From: Eurosta solidaginis | Lineage: Eukaryota > Arthropoda > Insecta > Diptera > Tephritidae | Length of the DNA stretch: 64,000 nucleotides | Assembly: GCF_040869045.1 (NCBI RefSeq) | Contig: NC_090322.1 | Span: 192,385,477 to 192,449,476 of the forward strand | Direction: 5' to 3' | Shown here: one piece after another, positions 1 to 8,900 of the stretch | Numbering within the stretch: the first letter of the stretch is position 1 | Layout of the letters: the number at the start of each line of letters is the position of its first letter | Made by a program: the position numbers and the translations under genes | The notes under the pieces: generated by a model | Seen by the model: only the letters and a program-made list of their open reading frames with translations | Told to the model about the DNA's origin: nothing | Database searches by the model: none

Positions 1-210
1 GATATAGACTTCCATATATCAAAATAATCAGGATCGAAAAAAAATTGATTGACCCATGTCCGTCCGTCCTTCCGTCCGTTAACACGATAACTTGAGTAAA
101 TTTTGAGGTATCTTGATGAAATTTGGTATGTAGGTTCCTGAGCACTCATCTCAGATCGCTATTTAAAATGAACGATATCGGACTATAACCACGCCCACTT
201 TTTCGATATG
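1..210 (-). repeat. family A interspersed repeat, 3'-terminal fragment
   Basis: The sequence matches the reverse complement of the last part of the full copies at 8901-11253 and 30782-35450: the tract before the CCGTCC repeats, the AACACGATAACTTGAG block and the CACGCCCACTTTTTCGATAT block are all present in order. The copy runs off the left edge of the window and similarity stops at about 210, so it is partial on both sides. It has no coding capacity. Confidence 0.8.
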
Positions 211-1035
211 CCCGAAGATTTCCCCAACCATTTCTCCACGTTCGGCTTACCAGAAAATAAATAATAGTTGGACAATACAAATGTTGTGAACTATTTGACC
301 AGGTAAGTGAAACTCTCTTGACATATGTACCTAGATATGTCTTCAACATGTTGTAGTCGTAGGTGTATATCGGTCAAGTTTGTTTGCAAGTGACCTGTGC
401 TTCAAATACCTCACTTCCGCATGCTTTCTTCCCCTGATGAAATAAGATTATTATTTTGAATTTGATATGAAGAATAAATGCATCATAATCGCATTCAAAA
501 ATGATTAAAAAATTTCAACCAAATCGATTCAAATATGTTCACGAATATGATGAAAGAAAATGACTGTGAAAAGCAGTCAAATATTACTATAAAATAATTA
601 AATCTCAATTTTACAATAATATCAAATATGAATAAAAAGCGTTTCGAAATATGAATCATAAATGATTATTGAAGAATAATCACATTTATGGTAGATTTTT
701 CTACCGACGAAACATTAATTTTCGAACAGAAAATGCTTTTAAATTTGAACGTTTTTAATCATCTTGGGGTATGATATTTAAATATTTTTTGATCAAAATT
801 TTCAAAAATTGCTGGCTGGGTTAGTGCCTGAGCAAGTATTGTCAAATTGAATGCATGTGTATGTATATATATGTGTGCGTGTGTTCCTTCAGACACGTAG
901 GTGGTTTTTTACTGACGGAAGGTAGAAATCAGTAATTTTGTGTTTTGTTTGTTGATTTGGTTGGTTTGTTGTTTTTTATTAGTTGGTGTGTTGTGTTTAT
1001 CTTTTGTACCTGTGTGATTATATTGTTTTTTGTAA
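211..1035. other. AT-rich stretch, nothing recognised
   Basis: No open frame resembling a known protein and no repeat shared with the rest of the window was seen. It contains short T-rich and TG-rich runs near 840-1000. Confidence 0.5.
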
Positions 1036-1039
1036 ACAT

Positions 1040-1440
1040 GTTTTAAAGGTTGAAATATTGTGTCATAAATAGTGTTCGTCTGTTCCTTTATTATTCTACC
1101 GTATGTTTTTTCTTTGTAGATTTCAATGTTTTCGAGTATGCTCAGACGTCGACGGTTTTATTGATTTTTGCTGGGGTGCATTTATTTTCAACCATGTGCT
1201 TCGCAAAGTTGGACTTTGGTATGATGTCTGGATTACGTGTTTTTTGTTGTAATCTACAATGTGTTCTCCGAACCTCGTTCTTATTTGGCGTCCTCTTTGT
1301 CCTGTGTTGGCATTTCCAGGTAAGTTTGTATATGCCGTTGCTGCTTAACGAATCCTCTGAGCTAGTGTTAATTCCTAAATTGTTCGATATTTTTAACGTT
1401 GTACTAATCTGGTATTTATCTTCACAACACATTTAAGTGA
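1040..1440 (-). pseudogene. possible Penelope-like GIY-YIG endonuclease remnant
   Basis: A reverse-strand open frame of about 96 codons (1432-1142) reads like the C-terminal part of a Penelope-like element: an IYKLT-like start, a basic stretch, a block resembling the conserved ALxxH region (here FAKHMVEN), then a KTVDV-EYS segment. Stops interrupt the continuation below 1142. Upstream (1440-1760, minus strand) there are fragments that could be the linker before the endonuclease, in shifting frames. The better preserved Penelope copy at 20554-23182 is not closely similar, so this would be another lineage. The same bases also hold a 128-codon forward frame without an ATG, which I read as the antisense shadow. 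Confidence 0.35.
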
Positions 1441-1759
1441 CAAACATCGATGCTTTTCGTCGGGCGATTGAAGAGGTGTGCCAAAATTACTACCTCTCTC
1501 TTGGGTGAAAATAAGGCGCTCTAGAAGAATGTTTTTCCGGCTGTCCAGATTTTTGTAGTCAATAGTGTGCTATTTTTTTTTTTTTTGGAGAACGAAGGAA
1601 TAGTAACCTTACAGCTTTTGGGCAAAGTATTAATTATTTTTAACCGTTTAAATCACAAGAATATTGACCTTTATATTAAGACTACGGGCAATATACATAA
1701 AAGAATAAAATTTTTGGGAACGTTTGCAGGGATCCTCCGCTCCATAGCCTGACACAGTA

Positions 1760-2214
1760 TCTTTAAATTACTTTAAAAGTGCGTGTGTTTGTCTAAGATT
1801 AGTTTTATTTGGGCCATGTAGTAGATGAAGTTGTATGCAATTTTGGAAAAGTGAACAGTGGCACCACTCTTCCCCTTTCCTTGTACTGTTTTCATAAAAC
1901 GTCTTAGATGTTGTTCTCTGAAACTTAGATCAATGATATCTAGGTCTATAAGTCCGGGTAAAAAAAAAACAATACGAGACTAATACAGAGTCATTTTCGT
2001 ATTATTTCGAAATAATTTTCCTACTGCTCATTGGGGACTATTTGGGCCGTGCTCGGAATCATTTCGGGACCATTGCTATATAATTTAAGGACTAATTAGG
2101 AATCACTTCGAGTGTTTTAAGCATCTTTTGAAATTTTTTAAGCTTTTTTTTGGATTTCTTTCTTGTTTTTTTTTTTTCGGAATAATATCGCAACAATTTT
2201 GAGACTCTTTTGTG
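1760..2214. other. no recognised feature
   Basis: Non-coding by eye: stops in all frames, short homopolymers (A and T runs near 1960 and 2170). Nothing shared with other parts of the window. Confidence 0.5.
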
Positions 2215-2540
2215 ACTAAGGCTACGCTGGCTTGACAAAAAACGAACCCCGCCTACGGAGGCAGAGGGCGTTTCCCACTCCGCTGAAAGGATTAGGTAGG
2301 AAATGATTTACCTTCTTACCCAATGAAGAAGGGACTGGCGCGAATCGCTGACCGTCCAATACCATTTAAAGGGTTACTCGCCAAATAAGTGAGTGAGTAA
2401 GGGGTTACTGAACCCCAATTTTTAACCAATAATGTCGGTAGATCCCTCAACACCACTAGCCATCTGAATGCGTAATTCCAGCAGAGTCACAAAAGCCCAA
2501 GTCCATACATACGGACGTACAGGTATCCAAACTTTCACAT
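2215..2540. other. GC-richer island of unknown origin
   Basis: This stretch is visibly richer in G and C than its flanks and reads like the untranslated part of a retroelement, but no open frame, terminal repeat or poly-A tail is present and no second copy occurs in the window. Confidence 0.3.
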
Positions 2541-2654
2541 TAGTAATTTGTAGCTGAAAAAGGAAAAAATTACCTAGTTTTCGGTATAACTATTAGATCA
2601 TTTTGTGATTATTTTCGAGCTGACTGCTGGTTCATTGCTGAGACCACGACAGTA

Positions 2655-2800
2655 TGTCAACAAGTCAGGCCGATCAAGCCATTGTAATATTCCCGTACCT
2701 TAAGAGTTCTAAGAGTTAATAAGAGGCGCCTCAAATCGACACCGCGGAAATCGGGCAGTTACCAAAAGATAGTACTGCCAGAGCGTACCTGTTTCATATT
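2655..2800 (-). pseudogene. short RNase H-region fragment of a non-LTR element
   Basis: The reverse complement around 2690-2770 aligns with the reverse complement of 38620-38690: a CTATCTTTT block followed by a gap, a TTCGCGGTG or TTCCGCGGTGTC block and a GAGG run. At 38 kb this belongs to a recognisable RNase H remnant, so this is probably a shorter relic of the same family. No usable frame survives. Confidence 0.3.
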
Positions 2801-2949
2801 TCCAATATCTGTAAGAGTATGCAACCTACGAGAACCTTTTCGAGTTTGGAGCAACAAAAGACGACATGCTCGAGGTAACAGCATGCTTTTTCAAGGTACC
2901 ACAATATCTACAAGCAAATTTGATTTGAACGAACTCCGACAGCCAATCA

Positions 2950-3105
2950 TGGCAAAGCAAGCAAAGGGATGGAAAGAAAAAGAAAGAAATGGAGAGAAAA
3001 GGAAAGGAAAGGAAAAATTGGAAAGAAAAGGAAAAAAATAAAGAAAAGAAAGGGCGCAAAAGGAAATCAGAGGAAATAAAAGTAAAGGAAAGGGATAAAT
3101 TAATT
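2950..3105. repeat. purine-rich low-complexity tract (GGAAA-like)
   Basis: Irregular repetition of GGAAA, GAAAG and AAAGG on the + strand over about 150 bases. The reverse-strand frame through it is a low-complexity shadow. Confidence 0.8.
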
Positions 3106-3336
3106 AAACAACAACTTATAGGTAACGGCTGTTACCGTTAAGATGCCAACGAAGCTTTTCCCAGGACGCCCGGAATTATATGTTTCTAGTAACGTTACCT
3201 CTGTTGTGGTTTAATTTCAACGCTTGTGTGGGCCCTAGTTAACATAAAAACATCAGTTTTCTAAACAATCCCTAGCTTATTTGAAAATATCCGTTTTCTA
3301 AACGACCGTCTGTATGTTTATACATCGAACTTCACA

Positions 3337-4464
3337 TTTTTATACCTTTCATGAACATGAAATGGTATGCTAACTTTGGTCCGATGTTTATAACGTTGAG
3401 AAATATAGAAGATAGACTCACCATTAAGTATACCGAATTGATCAGGGCGACGAACTGAGTTGATATAGCCATGTCCGTATGTCCGTCCGTCCGTCCGTCT
3501 GTCTGTTTGAACACAAATTAGTCCCTCAAATTCTGAAATATCTCAATGAAATTTGGCACAAGGATGTATTTTTGTATTATATTAGACATTTGTCGGATCC
3601 GGTAGGATTGGACCACTATAACATATATCTCCCTTACAACCGATCGTTCAGATAAGACGATTTTGGTCATTCCTGCCGCAATTTAGAAAGTATAAACGTG
3701 AAACTCGGCTATATATATTCTAATATATCATAGCAGATATCCTGAAAAAATCACTTTGATCGGAGCTATATATAGTATATATCACATACAACCGATCGTT
3801 CAGATAGAAAGATTTTTGTCAATTTCTCCCTTAATTTCCAATATAAAAACGTTAAACTTGGTGATATTTCTTCTAATATATCATAGAAGATTTCATGAAA
3901 AAATCATTTCGATCGGGGCTATATATAATATATATCCCATACAACCGATCGTTCAGATAGAAAGATTTTTGGCAATTTCTCCCTTAATTTCCAATATAAA
4001 AACGTTAAACTTGGTGATATTTCTTCTAATATATCATAGAAGATTTCATGAAAAAATCATTTCGATCGGGGCTATATATAATATATATCCCATACAACCG
4101 ATCGTTCAGACAGAAAGATTTATGGCCATTTCTCCCTTAATTTCCAATATAAAAAAACGTTAAACTAGGTGATATATATTCTAATATATCATAGAAGATT
4201 TCCTGTAAAAATCATTTCGGTCGGAGCCAAATATAATATATATCCCATTCAAACGATCGTTCAGATAAGGGCGTTTTTTGCCATTTTTTATTTTATATTT
4301 ATCTTAAGAATAGTTTAGGTATGTACATCTGTTCACTATATATTTCTTATCTTATACATCCGATTATTTGGAGACTACGAACAGGATAAAATTATTGTTT
4401 AGCCCCATTTATGAGAGGTATGAAGTCTTCAGCACAGCCGAAGACAGTCCCGTCCTTACTTGTT
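3337..4464 (-). mobile_element. family B interspersed repeat, complete copy with internal tandem units
   Basis: Read on the minus strand the element starts at 4464 with AACAAGTAAGGACGGGAC, followed at once by a hairpin (GTCTTCGG, loop, CTGAAGAC, one G-T pair). It ends near 3337 in a tract reading TTTATACCTTTCATGAACA on the + strand. Inside, a CCGTCC run (3480-3500) separates the 3' part from about five tandem units of roughly 153 bp. Family A begins with the same AACAAGTAAGGA and also has a hairpin, a CCGTCC run and internal tandem units, so the two look like related non-autonomous families. This layout resembles what is described for Drosophila DINE-TR1 Helitron-like elements, but class is not proven. 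A diverged fragment lies at 59196-59430. Confidence 0.7.
3640..4280. repeat. tandem array, ~153-bp unit, about five copies
   Basis: The block ACCGATCGTTCAGATA recurs near 3640, 3791, 3943, 4096 and 4250. Units two to four are nearly identical, including the TCCCTTAATTTCCAATATAA block, while the first and last are diverged, the usual pattern of expansion from the middle of an array. An in-frame protein of 135 residues across it is only a by-product of the repeat length being close to a multiple of three. Confidence 0.85.
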
Positions 4465-5870
4465 TTAAATTACCAACTATACATGGCTACTTCCGTAGCT
4501 ATCTTCATAGAACGTGAAAGGTTGAAATTGGATGACGTAAGCTACAACAATTCAAAGGAAACGCTAATTGGTGTTTGAGCTACTCCCACTGCCACTACCA
4601 CTACCTTTACCAACATCACTGCCTCTCCCGCTTCTCGCACTTTCGCGCTCACAACAATTCCACTCCACTCCCATTCTGATTTGACTTGATTTTCGCCGCC
4701 TGTTTTGCATTGGCCACTTAAACCAAATAGCATTTGTTTACAGTAATCTTTTAAACTAACTAAATAAAATATTAATCTTAAGTAAAACGACATTTGAAAG
4801 AAATGCAGCACCTTTGCTTATCCTCAAATTAAATAATTTATTTGTAAAATATTTGGATTCAAACAACGAAAGTATTAACAAGGAAATTAACTTTTTTAAG
4901 GTATAAATTTAGCAATGGAAAAGCATGTATCGTTCAAACACATACGTTTCATCGCAATTCAACTTGTCAGCTAGCTATTTGTCATAATTCTTTAGCACCT
5001 TTTTAATCTAGTTTTCCGCTTATCTGATTCACTTTGCTAACGTTTGTACAACTTTATCAGCTTCGCATATCTACTTTAGCACACAAACCAAATCCTTGAG
5101 CCACCTGAGGGCAGTCACCCTCATATGATACTCATTCGTGAATTGTGAATATGCAAATATACTGAACAATGATATGTGAATATTTACTTATACGCACATA
5201 TATACATGCATATGTGTATAAAAATATATATACACATCCAAACTTATTTTTACTCTTACTTAAATACTTAATGAACGATATACTCACTCGCCGAATGCCA
5301 TGAGAGTATGGATATTGCTGGTTATGTACAAAAATTGGGTGAAGGCAGAACTCAGGGCTGACAATATATTCGTTGAATCTTGCATGTATAACAACAAAAA
5401 TAAGCAACGCAGCTGAAAAATATTGGACTGATAAGAGAAGTCCTGCACACTAGCTTGTGGTTTCAATCTGGCCATGAAAAAAGGTAAGAAGAGTTTTGCG
5501 GGTTGGTTGTTAATTGGATTAAAACAAAAATAATTGTTTACTGTGTTAAAGGAGAACCCTTAGTATAGTCAGTTTGGGTTAAATATTCAATTTCATTCGA
5601 AGCAGGAAAATGCCGTAGAAACACAATAAAAAATATGACTGCTGTGTGTAAAAACGACAATTAAAGCAGTCTCTACATAAAATTTTTGTACATTTAAATC
5701 AAATAAAGCTTGACTACACAGTAGAATTGCAGTTAAACTTGTGTTTTGTTAAGCTAAATTTCTTAAAAGATATACATATTACAAATGATTTTAAATATTA
5801 ATTAATAGGAGAATGCCCGTATTGCTTTAAATTTTTGAAAACATTTATTTCAAGCAATTTTTTAATTTTA
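4465..5870. other. AT-rich intergenic stretch
   Basis: No protein-like frame, no tandem array and no copy of a repeat found elsewhere in the window. Short alternating TATA/CATA runs occur at 5190-5240. Small reverse-strand frames here have no recognisable content. Confidence 0.5.
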
Positions 5871-5871
5871 T

Positions 5872-6354
5872 AATTTATTTAATAATTTGGGAAAAATTTA
5901 AACAACGTGACATCAAGACGGACAAGGCGACAGCTGTTTCGATTATACCTTGTAAATCTCATCAAAGCCTTCACACATTTAAAGCAATACGGCCAATCCC
6001 CGATTAATTCATATAAACAGACAACATTTGGTTAATTCGTTGTAGTTCTATAAATAGAACAAAAACAGCAATAATACCAGGTTTCTCTGAAACCGCCTTA
6101 CAAACATGCATAACTTCAGCACATAACTGCATACGAAGTATGTGATGTGTAGAAGACAATATATGCGAAAAAAAGCAATTGGGAAAAACTTTACAACGAC
6201 TAAGGAATGACGTAGCTGAATGCGTTTGTAACCATTTCGACTCCCACTCCGGGGAGAAAAGGCTTTGAAGAGATTTACAAGGTATAATCGAAACAGCTGT
6301 CGCCTTGTCCGTCCTGATGTCACGTTGTTTAAATATTTCCCAAATTATTAAATA
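5872..6354. mobile_element. palindromic MITE-like element, ~95-bp terminal inverted repeats
   Basis: The left arm (5872-5971) and the reverse complement of the right arm (6260-6354) are nearly identical: both carry AATTTGGGAAA, AAACAACGTGACATCA, GACGGACAAGGCGACAGC and TTTCGATTATACCTTGTAAA in order. The 290-bp middle is not palindromic and has no coding content. A diverged relative with the same order of blocks lies at 52130-52525. No target duplication was clear. Confidence 0.75.
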
Positions 6355-6516
6355 GATTTTAGATATTGTTTGAAACAAAATTATTTTCTTAATCTACACC
6401 GTTAAGGCCTTAGGTTAGGTTAGGTTGAACTGGCCGGTTCATGAGGACCTCACATAGGCTGATTGAGTCCGTAGTGGTACCAGAAGTTTGTTTAACGACC
6501 AAACTGAAAACCCCTA

Positions 6517-7302
6517 TCAAAAACCAGGACCTATGTTATAAAAACCCTCGGTCCTTTTGGCAAATACTAGAAGCTTCCTAGGACTTAAGCCACTTGCTGC
6601 TTCTAGATCTGACAGCTGTATCACTCCTGATAGCTGGAGTCTTAGCCTGGAAAGTGCAGGGCACGAGCACAGAACGTGCTCGATTGTTTCCTCTTCCAAC
6701 CCGCACTTCCTACATATGCTATCACTGACCAAACCTAATTTAAAGGCATGTGACGCCAGAAGGCAGTGTCCAGTAAAAATACACATAATCTTCGACACTC
6801 TACAGCCCCACGCTTGAACCCACGCCTTTCCCGCTTGGTCGATCATGTGCACCTCTCGCCTTCCCTTAATCTCCCCCAGTCTAATTGGGACGTCTACGGA
6901 GCAAGCTTCAAGGAATGCGTCCTTTTTGGCTAGTTCATCCGCTTTTTCATTCCCATCTATTCCCATATGCCCTGGGACCCAATATAGATGTATGCTTCTC
7001 CCTGTTCTATGCAGAGACTGCTTACACTCTAACACGCATTTAGATGCTGTGCTATGCGAGATTATTGCCTTAATTGCTGCGTGACTGTCGATATAAAAGT
7101 TAACACGGTTGCAGCTTAAGCTATTCTCTTCCAGGGTTTCTATTGCTTTGGTCGCGGCTAATATTTCCGCTTGGAAAACACTACAGTAATCCGGCAGTCT
7201 GTAGGATCTGCTTATTTCCGGATCAGCACAGTATGCCGCAGACCCTACTCCTTCCACTACTTTGGAAACATCTGTGGAGACATGTATCGCCTCGTCCGCC
7301 AT
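6517..7302 (-). pseudogene. non-LTR ORF2, RNase H domain and C-terminal zinc motif
   Basis: This is the RNase H end of a retrotransposon polyprotein, which would degrade the RNA strand of the RNA-DNA hybrid. The RNase H motifs are all present: an Asp in STDVSK (the usual Gly is Val), Glu in FQAEILA, Asp in FYIDSHAAI, and WVPGHMGIDGNEKADELA. Near the C-terminus CRKCG-x8-HVLCSC is the CCHC-like motif common in I, R1 and LOA elements. The 261-codon frame opens with an ATG, but that ATG lies inside the domain: the upstream part of the protein continues in another frame (7365-7740), so a frameshift separates them. Not a functional start. Confidence 0.8.
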
Positions 7303-7364
7303 TTGCGCACCCTTGCGCCAACCGTGGCCTTAAGATCTCCCTCGAAGCGCAGATAAGGAATCAG

Positions 7365-7740
7365 TTAGTCTTTTTGTCTCGTGATTGATGACGCTATACT
7401 TCTATGGCCATATGGTCGGCGCTCAAGCTGCCTCGAGGCACCGAGCCTGGTTGCAGTTGTTAATGCTATGTTCTTTACTACCAGGTCTACAGGTGGAATG
7501 TGCAGAATGGCATTCAGTGCAGACGTCGGGGTTGTTTTCGAAGCTCCCGTAATGCTAAGCATCTATAGTCTGCATACCCCCTCTAATTTTTTAAGGTATG
7601 TTGTTTTTAGAATAGGGCTTACAATCGCTGTAAAAACCCAATGAGTAAGAGAGGGCGATAAGCCTCACGTACACCCCAGCATTCTTTTACATGCATAAAG
7701 TGCCGTTGAGGCCTTCTTCACCCTCTGATCGACGTTGAGC
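7365..7740 (-). pseudogene. non-LTR ORF2, segment between reverse transcriptase and RNase H
   Basis: Read on the minus strand, pieces in two frames give the usual order of this segment: KVKKASTALYACKRMLG, LSPSLTHWVFTAIVSPIL, a short leucine-rich link, then LSITGASKTTPTSALNAIL with PPVDLVVK. These are hallmark blocks of R1/I/LOA-type elements. At least one stop near the middle and a frameshift before the RNase H part show that the copy is dead. Confidence 0.75.
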
Positions 7741-7794
7741 TTCCATGGTTAGGGCCTTGGTCACCGTCAATTTCGTTCTAGTCCTCGTCCAAGC

Positions 7795-8560
7795 TTTCCT
7801 CAGAAATCTTTAGCCATGAACATATATCAGATATCATGGCGTTTAGATTTTTGCCTTTGTATCGAGACTCCATTAGTATAGCTGTTTGGTGGAAACGATC
7901 TCCCTATTCATCGGATTCGGTAGAAAGTTGTCTCTCTAACCAGTCGAGATGAGCATGTATCAAATTAACTTTTAAAGATATATGCACATGTGCTTCCACT
8001 AGGTTGTTGACATACTCGCGAAAACTGTCATCATGCTGATTTCCAAGAACCTTAGTAATAACAACCTTTAACGCACCCCAAAAAGGTTTTAGTGAAATCT
8101 TCGATTTTTATCAACTTTCGAATGTCCGGGCCGTTAAAAATACCTAAACATGTATTAAAATATATAAAAATCTATAAATCAAAGGCATGCGAATATGTAA
8201 TTTAAACACGAACCTGCTTCAATTTTGGCGGAAGAAAGTTTAGGAAACATTTGTCTCAGACACTCTTTTGAGGCATAATTGGTTTTAATGAATGACTTGA
8301 TAAAGTTTGTTACTAGCCCCAATTTTATATGTAATGGCGGAATCAAGATTTTCTCACGACTTACTACTACTGTTAATGACGTTTGCTTTCCCAACAGTAT
8401 ATTCGTATCGAAGTGGCCGATCTTTTTTATTGTATTGGTCTCCGTATCCCACAAACAAATAAAGCACATATTCCTTGGCCATCCTGACGGTGACAGTCCC
8501 ATGATAGTACTACTTTCATGTCTGCACATACTCTCCACTGGCACAGTGGACATAAGTACT
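7795..8560 (-). pseudogene. decayed relative of the CACTG-transposon protein
   Basis: The minus strand carries pieces of the same protein family as 25752-27388. In order: a D-K-V-V piece (CADMKVV) in one frame, then CFICLWD (C-x2-C), IPPLHIKLGLVTNF, and SSAKIEAG in the next frame. A GT-AG gap of 70 bp (8213 down to 8144) fits a small intron that joins AG to GIFNGPDIRKLI in frame. After another frameshift come VNNLVEAHVHISLKVNL, HAHLDWLERQ, ESDE, a stop, GDRFHQTAILMESRYKGK and the C-terminal piece. Similarity ends at about 7795, where the truncated non-LTR copy begins. Too broken to act; no inverted repeats survive. Confidence 0.7.
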
Positions 8561-8589
8561 GTTAAGAGCTTATAAATATAAAAACGCAG

Positions 8590-8900
8590 TGCTTTCATCT
8601 GAAAATAGCACATTAAATGCAAGTTTATGATTTATTAATATTCAATAGTTATACCAGCTGGAAATTCTGTTGGTTAAAACAAATTTTTGGTAAAAAAACG
8701 AATTTTCTCGCTTAAACAGGGGTTTTGCCAAACTTTTCTTTAAAGATATGCATATAAAAATAAAATCCATTTAACCACCAGCAGTATTAAAATTTTTTAT
8801 ATGGGTTGCGAAAATTCGGAAATATGAGGTTTTTCATATTTTCGAAGTTCTGACTTTTCACCTCGTATAAAAGCTGTTATACAAAATTAAAAAAAAAAAA
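8590..8900. other. short non-coding stretch
   Basis: AT-rich with no recognised feature. It ends in a run of A directly before the start of family A at 8901. Confidence 0.5.

Larger units (their letters stand above)
6408..7790 (-). mobile_element. 5'-truncated non-LTR retrotransposon (R1/I/LOA-type ORF2 end)
   Basis: On the minus strand the element enters in the thumb region after the reverse transcriptase (about 7750), continues through the typical ITGA-TTPT segment (about 7555), an RNase H domain and a zinc knuckle-like C-terminus, then a 3' untranslated part ending at about 6408 in CCTAA repeats. The 5' end is missing: from about 7790 upward the sequence belongs to an unrelated transposase-like pseudogene, so this copy probably inserted there as a truncated cDNA. 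A second 3' fragment of the same family lies at 28604-28910. Confidence 0.8.

Noticed and set aside
1050..1436. 128-codon hydrophobic + strand frame that could be a membrane protein
   Set aside because: It has no ATG (starts at TTG) and the opposite strand reads better as a Penelope remnant; the hydrophobic look follows from T-rich DNA.
3756..4163. 135-codon frame with three near-identical protein repeats
   Set aside because: It lies entirely in the 153-bp tandem array, whose unit length is a multiple of three; there is no independent sign of coding.
6408..6430. TTAGG telomere repeat
   Set aside because: Only three units directly at the end of a non-LTR element; better explained as its 3' tail.
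6557..7644. Several + strand frames of 60-90 codons
   Set aside because: They are antisense to the RNase H and reverse transcriptase parts of the non-LTR element.
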